The notes under the pieces were generated by a model. It made no database searches. It was not told where the DNA came from and was given only the letters and a program-made list of their open reading frames with translations. Positions 20,569 through 28,984 of a stretch of 64,000 nucleotides of DNA are shown piece after piece. Origin of the DNA: Comamonas antarctica (GTDB lineage: Bacteria; Pseudomonadota; Gammaproteobacteria; Burkholderiales; Burkholderiaceae_C). Position 1 is the first letter of the stretch; every line of letters begins with the position of its first letter. A program made the translations under genes and the position numbers. The stretch lies in contig NZ_CP054840.1 of the NCBI RefSeq assembly GCF_013363755.1, positions 1,543,501 through 1,607,500 on the forward strand. Reading direction: 5' to 3'.

Positions 20569-20645
20569 GGAGTGGTAGTTCAGTTGGTTAGAATACCGGC
20601 CTGTCACGCCGGGGGTCGCGGGTTCGAGTCCCGTCCACTCCGCCA
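20569..20645 (+). tRNA. tRNA-Asp(GTC), copy 1
   Basis: A 77-nt cloverleaf with acceptor GGAGTGG/CCACTCC, anticodon loop CTGTCAC (anticodon GTC) and encoded CCA. Confidence 0.95.
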
Positions 20646-20682
20646 CAGTTTACGGTTTCATGCCTCATAGCACGAATCCTTT

Positions 20683-20758
<76 letters not shown>

Positions 20759-20788
20759 AAAAAATCAGAACGGAAGTTCTTAGGTTAC

Positions 20789-20864
20789 GACCCTATCGTC
20801 TAGAGGCCTAGGACATCACCCTTTCACGGTGAGTACCGGGGTTCGAATCCCCGTAGGGTCGCCA
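20789..20864 (+). tRNA. tRNA-Glu(TTC), copy 2
   Basis: Identical to the first tRNA-Glu copy over all 76 nt, with CCA encoded. Confidence 0.95.
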
Positions 20865-20920
20865 AGTTTGAAGCACTTGGGTTGGCAAGAATATTTGTCC
20901 AATCACAACGCTTTCTGCCA

Positions 20921-20997
20921 GGAGTGGTAGTTCAGTTGGTTAGAATACCGGCCTGTCACGCCGGGGGTCGCGGGTTCGAGTCCCGTCCACTCCGCCA
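20921..20997 (+). tRNA. tRNA-Asp(GTC), copy 2
   Basis: Identical to the first tRNA-Asp copy over all 77 nt, with CCA encoded. Confidence 0.95.
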
Positions 20998-21034
20998 CAG
21001 TTTCTGGAAGTGTGCATTTTGCATCGCTCCATTT

Positions 21035-21110
<76 letters not shown>

Positions 21111-21140
21111 AAAAATTGAGAACGGAAGTTCCAAGGCTAC

Positions 21141-21216
21141 GACCCTATCGTCTAGAGGCCTAGGACATCACCCTTTCACGGTGAGTACCGGGGTTCGAAT
21201 CCCCGTAGGGTCGCCA
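21141..21216 (+). tRNA. tRNA-Glu(TTC), copy 3
   Basis: Third identical copy of the glutamate tRNA, with CCA encoded. Confidence 0.95.
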
Positions 21217-21263
21217 AGTTGAGCACTTGGCCTGTATCGAGTACAGGCAAAAAGCTTCTACCA

Positions 21264-21340
21264 GGAGTGGTAGTTCAGTTGGTTAGAATACCGGCCTGTC
21301 ACGCCGGGGGTCGCGGGTTCGAGTCCCGTCCACTCCGCCA
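21264..21340 (+). tRNA. tRNA-Asp(GTC), copy 3
   Basis: Third identical copy of the aspartate tRNA, last in the cluster, with CCA encoded. Confidence 0.95.
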
Positions 21341-21383
21341 TGATTTGTGAATTGACGCCTGCGTTGATTTCGCTGATTACGAT

Positions 21384-21415
21384 AAAGGCACCGTGTTTTG
21401 CACGGTGCCTTTTTT
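21384..21415 (+). terminator. Terminator of the tRNA cluster
   Basis: AGGCACCGTG (21386-21395) pairs with CACGGTGCCT (21401-21410) around TTTTG and is followed by five T. It lies 43 nt after the last tRNA. Confidence 0.9.
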
Positions 21416-21470
21416 CGTTGTGTTGACGAGCGCATCGGAACGGCACCCAACGTTCCTGGTGAACCTGTCG

Positions 21471-21517
21471 AACCATGAAGAGGCTGTCCCCATGCCTTGG
21501 ACAGGCCGCTCATGGTT
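21471..21517. repeat. Long imperfect inverted repeat, probable intergenic repeat element
   Basis: AACCATGA (21471-21478) pairs with TCATGGTT (21510-21517), and inside it CTGTCC (21484-21489) pairs with GGACAG (21499-21504). The flank reads AAGCTCAGGGCTCGGGGCGAACGG, which resembles, from memory, the dispersed AAGCTCAGGGCGAACGG intergenic repeats of Comamonadaceae. It lies between the tRNA terminator and the end of the minus-strand kinase gene and could also end that operon. Confidence 0.5.
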
Positions 21518-21589
21518 TCACCCTTCGCCAAGCTCAGGGCTCGGGGCGAACGGAGATTCAAGAGGGCTTGTTTCCAGTTGCCGGTCTGA

Positions 21590-22888
21590 TCAGCGACCTG
21601 TGAGCAATTCCTCAAACAGCATTTCTCCGCCCATCTGCCCGCCCTTGAGCATGATTTCAAGACCGTCGAGTCGGGTATCGTCGCTGTGCAGCCGGCACAG
21701 TGCGACGCCGGGGGCGATTTGTGCCTGGTAGGACAGTCCCCAGGCATCCAAAGCCTGCACGGCGTGGCTGGAGGTGTCGCCGCCGGCAATGCCCAGCCGC
21801 TGGACGGGGGACATCTCAAGCACCTGGGCCAGCAGATCACCGCAGGCCCATGCCAGTTCACGGGGGGAGGCCGACGCGTCCGCATTGCCGGCTGGGCCTG
21901 CGCCGGAGGTACAAGCCAGCACGCTGATGCCTTGCAGCAACCGTGCCGAAATGTTCAGCGCCATCTGCCGGCGATCGGCCGCATCGTTGGTGAGACGTGC
22001 GACGTCCAGCAACATGTGCTCGTAGGAGCTCGCGGCTGCGACCTGCCGCGCAGTCACGGGCGAAAGGCTGCCGGCCAGTACGAGCACAGGGCCCTGGGCA
22101 GGCGCAATCGCTTCACGGGTTGCAGCTGGCTTGCTCTCCCAGTGCGCAGCCAGCGCCTGTACCACTGCGCTCGGGCCGACGGCAAGCAAGGGCTGACGCA
22201 AGGCCTGCTGCCAGATCGATCGGCCCACCGTGGCAAGGTGGTCAATGCCGGCAATGTCGAATAGAACGGCGTCCGGTTTCTGTGCAATGAGCGCAGATAG
22301 CTGCAGATCGAGCGTGTCCGATGTTTGCGCGTAGTCTGGATAGTGGATGCCTGCCACATGGGCCAAGCCCTGCTCGGCAAGGTGCAAACGAAGATCCGCC
22401 TCGGCCATCGGCGTCACCGGGTGCTGGCGCATGGTGGGGTGGCGGTCGATGCGGTGTATCGGTTCGCCAGCGCTGGCAAACAGGTTGCTGAACACGCAGT
22501 AGCGCTTCAGGTTGGGTTGCCCGCCCACGATCGGCACGAAAGCATTGGCCGAATGGGGCTGCAAGATGCGTATCGCCGCACCAATGCTGCCGACATGGGG
22601 AGCGCTGTCAAAGGTCGAACAGGTCTTGTAATGCATGACCGGTGCACCCAGTTGCGCAAACAGCCGGCCCACCGGTTCGAGCTCGGCCTGCATTTCGGCA
22701 GGTGACATCGCACGCGCTGCGCCCGCAATGCCGATGCAGTCGAGCGGGCCCGCGCGCTCGAGTTGCGCGGCGCTGGGCAAGCCGAGAAACAGCAGCGTGC
22801 GCAGCCCGGCACGCGTGGCCGTGGCCAGGGTATCGGTCGCGCCAGTGAAATCGTCGCCGTAGTAGGCGATCTTCAGAGAAGAAGCCAT
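21590..22888 (-). CDS. Four-carbon acid sugar kinase family (DUF1537) protein
   Basis: The 432-residue protein starts with IAYYGDDFTGATDTLATATRAG, the N-terminal signature of DUF1537 kinases, and has the C-terminal IAGGDTSSHAV nucleotide-binding motif near residue 378. Known members phosphorylate threonate, erythronate, 3-oxo-tetronate or 3-oxo-isoapionate with ATP. It lies 7 nt after a RuBisCO-like gene in the same operon; DUF1537 kinase plus RuBisCO-like protein is the pairing seen in 3-oxo-isoapionate catabolism (OiaK with OiaX). The substrate is therefore probably a branched or oxidised sugar acid, but this is inference from context. Confidence 0.9.
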   Translation of the reverse strand: MASSLKIAYYGDDFTGATDTLATATRAGLRTLLFLGLPSAAQLERAGPLDCIGIAGAARAMSPAEMQAELEPVGRLFAQLGAPVMHYKTCSTFDSAPHVGSIGAAIRILQPHSANAFVPIVGGQPNLKRYCVFSNLFASAGEPIHRIDRHPTMRQHPVTPMAEADLRLHLAEQGLAHVAGIHYPDYAQTSDTLDLQLSALIAQKPDAVLFDIAGIDHLATVGRSIWQQALRQPLLAVGPSAVVQALAAHWESKPAATREAIAPAQGPVLVLAGSLSPVTARQVAAASSYEHMLLDVARLTNDAADRRQMALNISARLLQGISVLACTSGAGPAGNADASASPRELAWACGDLLAQVLEMSPVQRLGIAGGDTSSHAVQALDAWGLSYQAQIAPGVALCRLHSDDTRLDGLEIMLKGGQMGGEMLFEELLTGR

Positions 22889-22895
22889 GGTTCGG

Positions 22896-24161
22896 TCACT
22901 TGCCGAAAAAGGCCAGCGCTGCGGCCAGCTCGGGCGCGCTGCGCGCATAGTCGGCAAGTGCTGCACCTTCGCGCGCCGCGGCCCAGGCCTGGCGGATGCT
23001 CGCCACCCCCGCGGCCGGCCCGCCCGGGTGGGCAAGAATGCCTCCGCCCGACATGAACAGCAGATCGTCGCTTTGCACTGCCGCCCAGGTCGCAGGCACG
23101 GTGCCGGCCCATTGGCCCGAGGAAAACGCCGGCAGCACGCGGTCGTCGATGGCATCGGCCAGCGGCGTATAGCAGTCCTGCGCCGAAGCAATGACTTCTT
23201 CGTCCGACTGGGAAAATTTGCCTTGCAGGCCATGCACATGCATATGGTCCACGCCAGCCAGTCGCCACAGCGTCTGGTAGGCCTGAAAGGAGATGCCCAG
23301 CAATGGCTGGCGCGACAGCGCGCCATAGCCGTTGCGATGGCCATGCAGTGCCAAGCCGGTGTGGCGGCGCAGCGTCTGCAGTGCCGAGTAGCCGCACCAG
23401 TTAAGGCTGGCCATCACGCAACTGCCGCCTTCGCGCTCGATCAGATCGGCATGGCGCTTCATCGCATCCGTTTCATCGGTGATGTTGAACGCCACCATCA
23501 CATGCTTGCCGGTGCGCTGCTGGTGCTCGCGCACGGCGGCCATCACTGCCGGAACGCGCTGTGCCAGCGGCGCATGGGCGGGGTCGGCGCAGACTTCATC
23601 GTCCTTGATGAAGTCGACACCGGCGGCGCACAGCCGCGTCACCAGTTCCGCGGTCTGCGCCGGCGAAAAACCGACATTGGGCTTGAGGATGGTGCCGACC
23701 ATCGCGCCGCTGGTTACGCCCGTGCGCTGGCGCGTGCCCGCAATGCCGACCTGGGGCAGGTCGAACTGCGCGCGGTAGCTCGCGGGAATCTGCAGGCTTT
23801 CCAGGCGCAGGCCACTGACCTCGCCCAGGTCGTAGAGATTGCCGGCTACCGTGGCGGCCAGCGTTGGAAGGTTGGCGCCCACGTTGGCCACGGGAAACGA
23901 GATCCGCACGCGCGCGCGCCGCCACGGGCCGCTGCGGCCCTGGCGCTCGAGCAGCGCATTGGGCAGGCTGGGCGCGGCCACGGATTCGAGTTCGTCGATG
24001 GCTTCGACGGTGGCGCGCGCGCGCTCGCGCAGCGCATCGGTCTCGCCTTCGACGCGGGTGAAGGTGCCGCAGGACTGTTCCCCCGCCATGACCTCGGCGA
24101 CATGGGCTGGCGCGAGCGGCGTTTCAATCAGATAGGTGGCTTCGAAGCGGTCGGCAATCAT
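22896..24161 (-). CDS. RuBisCO-like protein (form IV)
   Basis: The 421-residue protein has the RuBisCO large-subunit fold. By eye alignment it keeps K160 in GTILKPNVG (RuBisCO K175), the carbamate/metal site K186-D188-E189 in DFIKDDE (K201, D203, E204), H275-R276 in HGHRNGYG (H294, R295), the DHMHVHG strand, K315 in GKF (loop-6 K334) and a SGGG phosphate loop at 371-374. It lacks the full RuBisCO N-terminal domain pattern and is shorter than form I, so it is a form IV protein. In apiose/isoapionate pathways such proteins act as transcarboxylase-hydrolases (OiaX). It sits between a VOC gene (10 nt) and the kinase (7 nt). Confidence 0.9.
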   Translation of the reverse strand: MIADRFEATYLIETPLAPAHVAEVMAGEQSCGTFTRVEGETDALRERARATVEAIDELESVAAPSLPNALLERQGRSGPWRRARVRISFPVANVGANLPTLAATVAGNLYDLGEVSGLRLESLQIPASYRAQFDLPQVGIAGTRQRTGVTSGAMVGTILKPNVGFSPAQTAELVTRLCAAGVDFIKDDEVCADPAHAPLAQRVPAVMAAVREHQQRTGKHVMVAFNITDETDAMKRHADLIEREGGSCVMASLNWCGYSALQTLRRHTGLALHGHRNGYGALSRQPLLGISFQAYQTLWRLAGVDHMHVHGLQGKFSQSDEEVIASAQDCYTPLADAIDDRVLPAFSSGQWAGTVPATWAAVQSDDLLFMSGGGILAHPGGPAAGVASIRQAWAAAREGAALADYARSAPELAAALAFFGK

Positions 24162-24171
24162 GGGCAGCGGT

Positions 24172-24714
24172 TCAGAGTTTGCTCAGGTCGGGAAACGGGC
24201 GCACGGGGTCGGTGACGCCGTCCCAGTTTTCGGAGGCGGCGCGGATCAGGTCGAACATCTTTCCCTTGGGTCCGGCGACTTCGGACAGCTCGATGACGGT
24301 GCCCGGGTGGTACTCGGTATCGAAGTAGATGAAGCGGCCGTTCTGGCCGACTTCGCCACTCATCACTGGCTGGAAGCCTTGCTGCAACAGGCGTTCGAGG
24401 TCGGCGTCATAGCTGTTGGTCCAGTAGGCGACATGCTGCAGCCCCGTGCGCCCGGCCTGCAGGAAGTCGCGGTACATCGAAGGCACGTCGTTGCGCGTCT
24501 GGATCAGTTCGACCTGGACAAAGCCCGAGTTGGCGAGAGCCACCGAGTTGTGCGGTGCATGTTCCTCGCCGTTGTAGCGGTAGTTTTCAATAGGCACCTT
24601 GGGGTTGTAGAACCACGGGCCCACGCCCAGGGTGCTGCTCCAGTACGCCATGGCGGCTTCGATGTCGTGCACGACGTAACCCAGCTGGCGGATTTCTCCA
24701 AAATGGCGGCTCAT
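24172..24714 (-). CDS. VOC superfamily (glyoxalase-fold) protein
   Basis: The 180-residue protein has the paired beta-alpha-beta-beta-beta units of the vicinal oxygen chelate fold. Candidate metal ligands are H16 (YVVHDIE), a Glu in VQVELIQ, a His in GLQHVAYW and a Glu in TVIELSE. Such enzymes are metal-dependent isomerases, epimerases, lyases or dioxygenases. It is 10 nt upstream of the RuBisCO-like gene and so probably acts in the same pathway, perhaps as an isomerase or epimerase of the imported acid. I know of no described RuBisCO-like pathway that uses a VOC step; its activity is unknown. Confidence 0.85.
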   Translation of the reverse strand: MSRHFGEIRQLGYVVHDIEAAMAYWSSTLGVGPWFYNPKVPIENYRYNGEEHAPHNSVALANSGFVQVELIQTRNDVPSMYRDFLQAGRTGLQHVAYWTNSYDADLERLLQQGFQPVMSGEVGQNGRFIYFDTEYHPGTVIELSEVAGPKGKMFDLIRAASENWDGVTDPVRPFPDLSKL

Positions 24715-24766
24715 GTTTTTTTCCGTGTTGTAAAGAGAGGAAGCGAAACTGCAGTGCGCGCGGCGC

Positions 24767-26644
24767 CTATTTCAGGAAGCCGATCGAGATCCAGGGGATG
24801 GCCGCGACCAGCACCAGGCCGACCAGCAATGCGGCCATGTAGCCCCAGATGTATTTCATGCCTTCGGTGGGATCGACCTTGCTGATGGCGCAGGCGCCGT
24901 AGTAGCCCACGCCGATCGGCGGTGCAAACAGGCCGATGCCCATCGCGAAGATCACGACCATCGCGTAGTGCACGGGATGCACGCCCGCCTGCACCGCAAT
25001 TGGAAACAGCAGCGGCCCGAACAGCACGATGGCCGGAATGCCTTCGAGCACGCAGCCCAGCACGACAAAGGCCAGGATCGAGATCGCCAGGAACCCGTAG
25101 GCGCCGCCGGGGATGTCGGCCATCCATTGCGCGAGGTCGGTGGAAAAGCCCGACTGCGTGAGCCCCCAGGCCATGGCGGTGGCGCAGCCGACGATGAACA
25201 TGATCGCGCCCGACAGCGAGGCGGTCTCGATGAGCATCGGCTTGAGGCGGCGCCAGTCGAACTGGCGGTAGACGAGCAGGCCGGCCAGCACCGAATACAC
25301 CACGCCGATGGTCGAGACCTCGGTGGCCGTGGCCACGCCTTCCACCACGGCCGCGCGGATCACGAAGGGCAGGGCAATGGCCGGCAGCGCGATGACGAAG
25401 AACCTGCCGATCTGGCTTTTGCTGTAGCGTGTCACCCCGCTCAGGTCTTCCTTGCGGTAACGCCACCAGACCACGGTGCACAGGCACAGGCCCAGCACCA
25501 GCGCCGGCAGCATGCCGCCCGTGAACAGCGCCGCAATCGACACGCCCGTGACCGAGCCAATGGTGATCAGCACGATGGACGGCGGAATGGTTTCGGTCTG
25601 CGCTCCTGTGGCCGACAGCAGCGCCACCAGGTCGCCAGGCTTGGCGCCGCGCTTTTTCATCTCGGGGAACAGCACGGGCGCGATGGCCGCCATGTCGGCG
25701 ATCTTCGAGCCCGAGATGCCCGAGACCAGGTACATCGCGCCGATCAGCACATAGCTCAGGCCGCCGCGCACATGGCCCAGCAGGCTCGCGAGGAACTGGA
25801 TCATGGCCTTGGCCATGCCGGTCATCTCGATCAGCGCGCCCAGGAAGATGAACAGCGGCACGGCCAGCATGATCAGGTGCGACATGCCTTCATCCATGCG
25901 CCCGACCATCACCACCATCGGCGTGTGCGTGGTCAGCGCCAGATACCCGAACGTGGCCAGCGCAAAGCAGAACGCGATCGGCACGCCCGCGAACACCGTT
26001 GCCGCGACGACGATCAGGAAGAACACCACCAGATTGAGCTTGCCCAGCGTGGCAAACAGCGGCTGGCCGAGCCAGAACGCGCCGATGACGGCGGCCGTGG
26101 CCGCGGCGGTGATCGCGATCTGGCGCAGGCTGCACAGGCGCAGCAGCCGCAGCACGGCAAACAACGCCATCAGACCCACGCCCACCGGAATGGCCGCAGC
26201 GCGCCAGGCATTGCTGATCTCCAGCGCTGGCGTGACGATGAACGATTCCTCATCGGCGTACTCATAGGCCGGCGCCATGCCCAGGACCAGAAAGGCCAGC
26301 GCGGCGGTGATGGCCAGTGCTTCGAGCAGACCGCGCGTTTGCGGCCCGACCTTGCTGACCAGCGCCGTCATGCGCATGTGCTCGCCGCGGCGCAGCGCCA
26401 CGACCGCGCCCAGCATCGACAGCCAGAGAAAGAAGATCGAGGCCAGCTCGTCCGACCAGACCAGCGGCGCATGCAGCGCGTAGCGCGAGACCACGCCCGC
26501 GAAAAGAATGACGATCTCCACCAGCACGATGGCCGCGGCAATGGCCTCGACCACGGCGCCCAGGCGCAGGTCGATGCGGCTGGCCCGCGCGCTGAACGGG
26601 TTCGCCGGCGGTGCGTGGGGGTCGTGGGCTGAACTGAGGGACAT
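24767..26644 (-). CDS. TRAP transporter fused permease (DctQ-DctM)
   Basis: The 625-residue protein joins a small DctQ-type unit (about residues 25-185, four spans, with the W-x-DE motif in LVWSDELASIFFLWL) to a large DctM-type unit (about residues 190-625, about 12 spans, with GSKIADMAAIAPVLFPEM and IPPSIVLI). TRAP permeases use the sodium or proton gradient to import acids delivered by a periplasmic receptor. Fusion of both membrane parts is well known. It lies between the receptor gene upstream and the VOC gene downstream. Confidence 0.93.
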   Translation of the reverse strand: MSLSSAHDPHAPPANPFSARASRIDLRLGAVVEAIAAAIVLVEIVILFAGVVSRYALHAPLVWSDELASIFFLWLSMLGAVVALRRGEHMRMTALVSKVGPQTRGLLEALAITAALAFLVLGMAPAYEYADEESFIVTPALEISNAWRAAAIPVGVGLMALFAVLRLLRLCSLRQIAITAAATAAVIGAFWLGQPLFATLGKLNLVVFFLIVVAATVFAGVPIAFCFALATFGYLALTTHTPMVVMVGRMDEGMSHLIMLAVPLFIFLGALIEMTGMAKAMIQFLASLLGHVRGGLSYVLIGAMYLVSGISGSKIADMAAIAPVLFPEMKKRGAKPGDLVALLSATGAQTETIPPSIVLITIGSVTGVSIAALFTGGMLPALVLGLCLCTVVWWRYRKEDLSGVTRYSKSQIGRFFVIALPAIALPFVIRAAVVEGVATATEVSTIGVVYSVLAGLLVYRQFDWRRLKPMLIETASLSGAIMFIVGCATAMAWGLTQSGFSTDLAQWMADIPGGAYGFLAISILAFVVLGCVLEGIPAIVLFGPLLFPIAVQAGVHPVHYAMVVIFAMGIGLFAPPIGVGYYGACAISKVDPTEGMKYIWGYMAALLVGLVLVAAIPWISIGFLK

Positions 26645-26749
26645 GGACGAAAGCTTTCTACGGGGCAGGGACGGGCCTGCGCCAGTGCGCAGGCGCAGCG
26701 TTTGACGGCGATTGGAAGGGGCGGACGGCCGGACTATGGCCGCCCCGGC

Positions 26750-27778
26750 TCAGGCGAGCTTGCCGACGGTCTGCTCGAGCAGGCCCCAGGCCTCGTTGCC
26801 GAAGCGGTTCTTCCACTCCGCATAGAAGCCCGATTCGCGCAGCTTGGCGCGGAAGCTGTCGGCCGCGGGGCGGTTGATCTGCAGGCCCTTGGCCTGCAGG
26901 TCCGCGACCACCGATTCGTTGAGCTTGCGAATGTCTTCGCGCTGCTGCATGCCCGCGTCGTTGATGGCCGCCGCGACGATGGCCTTGAGGTCGGGCGGCA
27001 GCCGGTCCCAGGCGCGGCCGTTGGCAATGAACCAGTAGCCGTCCCAGATATGGTTGGTCAGCGATGCGTATTTCTGCACTTCGTAGAGCTTGGCCACCTG
27101 GATGATGGGCAGCGGGTTTTCCTGTGCATCGACGATCTTCGTCTGCAGGGACGAATAGACCTCGCTGAACTGCAGGCTCGCGGGCGCGGCGCCCAGGCCC
27201 TTGAACATCGAGATCGACAGCGGGCTCACGGGCACGCGGATCTTCAGGCCGTCGAGGTCCCTGGCTCCGGTCACGGGCGCCTTGCTGCTGGTGGTCTGGC
27301 GAAAGCCGTTGTCCCACATCTTGTCGAAGGCATGCAGGCGCATCTTGCCGATCGCGGCGCGCACATGGGCACCGAGCTTGCCGTCCATGGCCGCCCAGAC
27401 CTGGTTGTAGTCGGAAAACGCAAAGCCGATGGCGTTGATCGCCGCCACCGGCACCAGGGTCGCAATCACCAGGGCCGAGGGCGTGAAGAATTCGATGCCG
27501 CCCGAGCGCACCTGGGCCAGCATGTCCGTGTCGCCGCCGAGCTGGTTGTTCGGGAAGATCTTGATTTCAACCCGGCCCTTGGTTTCCTTGAGGATGCGGT
27601 CGGCCGCTTCCTGGGCGCGAATGTTCAGCGGGTGCGTCACCGGCAGGTTGTTGCCGTACTTGTACGAGAACTCCGCAGCGCGCGCGATCGATGGAAAAGC
27701 CGCCATGCCGGTGGCAATGGAAGCTGCGGGAACCACTGACAGGCTGCGCAGCAGGCTGCGGCGGGTGACTTCGGCCAT
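26750..27778 (-). CDS. TRAP transporter solute receptor (DctP family)
   Basis: The 342-residue protein starts MAEVTRRSLLRSLSVVPAAS, a twin-arginine-like export signal. It continues with KYGNNLPVTHPLNIRAQEAADRI, GRVEIKIFPNNQLGGD and RTQ/DLDGLKIRVP, the usual DctP segments; the Arg of KIRVP normally binds the substrate carboxylate. It is the first gene of the operon, with GGAGA just before the ATG at 27778. An upstream ATG exists but would put the signal peptide internally. Family members at such loci bind sugar acids. Confidence 0.92.
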   Translation of the reverse strand: MAEVTRRSLLRSLSVVPAASIATGMAAFPSIARAAEFSYKYGNNLPVTHPLNIRAQEAADRILKETKGRVEIKIFPNNQLGGDTDMLAQVRSGGIEFFTPSALVIATLVPVAAINAIGFAFSDYNQVWAAMDGKLGAHVRAAIGKMRLHAFDKMWDNGFRQTTSSKAPVTGARDLDGLKIRVPVSPLSISMFKGLGAAPASLQFSEVYSSLQTKIVDAQENPLPIIQVAKLYEVQKYASLTNHIWDGYWFIANGRAWDRLPPDLKAIVAAAINDAGMQQREDIRKLNESVVADLQAKGLQINRPAADSFRAKLRESGFYAEWKNRFGNEAWGLLEQTVGKLA

Positions 27779-27799
27779 GTTTGTCTCCAGTTTTATTTT

Positions 27800-27821
27800 G
27801 ATGCGTTTTGATGCATCATTG
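27800..27821. promoter_or_regulatory. Palindrome, probable LacI operator
   Basis: TGATGCATCA (27809-27818) is a perfect 10-bp palindrome with TTT/ATT flanks. The half site TTTTGATG recurs at 27797-27803 and 27883-27890. It lies between the TRAP receptor start and the LacI start, where an operator for both is expected. Confidence 0.55.
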
Positions 27822-27891
27822 GATGAAAGCCACGCAACGATAGGCGTTGGTCGATGGATCGTCAAATCAAAAAAATGATGGGTTTTGATGT

Positions 27892-28941
27892 ATGAGGGCA
27901 GACCCTGAACCGCAGCGCGCGCGTGTCGCGGACATCGCGCGCGCCGCCAAGGTATCGACGGCCACGGTCGACCGCGTCCTCAACCGGCGCCCCGGCGTGC
28001 GCGATGCCACGGCGCAAAAGGTCCTCAAGGCCGCGGCCGAGCTCGACTACCTGCCCGAGACCGGCTTGTACGCGGCGCTCGCGGCGGCGCCAATGCGGCT
28101 GGTATTTTTGCTGCCCGACGGCAACAACCGCTTCATCCGCATGCTCGGCGACACGCTGGACTATTCGCAGGAGCAGCTGGCGCCGTTCAACGTCAAATGC
28201 CGCAGCGAGCAATTCGAGAGTTTCAATCCACACCGGCTTGCCGAGCGCTTGCTGCGCCTGGGCGAGCGCTGCGATGGCATTGTCTTCATGGCGCTCGAGC
28301 ATCCCGTGGTGCGCGAGGCCGTGAGCCAGTTGGCCGACCGCGGCGTGCCGACCATCACGCTGATCTCCGACCTGGCCGGCTCGCGCCGCGCCGCCTATGT
28401 CGGGCTCGACAACCGGGCCGCGGGCCGCACCGCAGGCTATCTGGTCGGGCGCTTCATTGGCGCGGGAGCGCGCTCCGCCAAGGTGGCGCTGATCGCCGGT
28501 TCGCGCAGCTACAGCGCGCATGAGGAGCGCGAGGCGGGCTTCCTGCATGTGATCGAGGAAATGTTCCCGGCGCTGCAGGTGGTGGGGCTGCGCGAGGGGC
28601 ATGACGACGCGCAGAAGAATTACACCCAGACGCGCACGCTGCTCGAGCAGTATCCGGACCTCGCGGGCATCTACAACATCGGCGGTGCCTCCGACGGAGT
28701 GGCGCGTGCGCTCAAGGAAACGGGGCGCGCGCACAGGGTCGTGTTCATTGGCCACGGTCTCACGCCCGACACGCGCGCCATGCTGATCGATGGCAGCATG
28801 GACGCGGTCATCACGCAAAGCCCGCAAGCTGCGATGATGGGCTGCGTGCGCATCTTCACCAACCTGCGGGAAAGGCGCGATGCCATGATCGGCGTCGATC
28901 CCGCGCGAACGCTGGTGATCTTTCGCGAAAACCTGCCTTGA
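27892..28941 (+). CDS. LacI family transcriptional regulator
   Basis: The 349-residue protein has a LacI helix-turn-helix at about residues 12-32 (VADIARAAKVSTATVDRVLN) and a type-I periplasmic-binding domain ending at residue 349. The hinge reads LDYLPETG, not the common YxPN, so it is somewhat off the typical subfamily. It is divergent from the TRAP/RuBisCO-like operon and most likely represses it until the sugar acid or a metabolite binds. The ATG at 27892 lacks a strong Shine-Dalgarno sequence. Confidence 0.92.
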   Translation: MRADPEPQRARVADIARAAKVSTATVDRVLNRRPGVRDATAQKVLKAAAELDYLPETGLYAALAAAPMRLVFLLPDGNNRFIRMLGDTLDYSQEQLAPFNVKCRSEQFESFNPHRLAERLLRLGERCDGIVFMALEHPVVREAVSQLADRGVPTITLISDLAGSRRAAYVGLDNRAAGRTAGYLVGRFIGAGARSAKVALIAGSRSYSAHEEREAGFLHVIEEMFPALQVVGLREGHDDAQKNYTQTRTLLEQYPDLAGIYNIGGASDGVARALKETGRAHRVVFIGHGLTPDTRAMLIDGSMDAVITQSPQAAMMGCVRIFTNLRERRDAMIGVDPARTLVIFRENLP

Positions 28942-28984
28942 GCCGGTTGGAGCTCCGGGCTGCTGCGGCCCGGCGTGCGCGCGC

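Noticed and set aside
24968..26632. A 554-codon frame antisense to the TRAP permease
   Set aside because: It is rich in His, Arg, Gln and Asp with no recognisable domain, and the other strand is a clear transporter.
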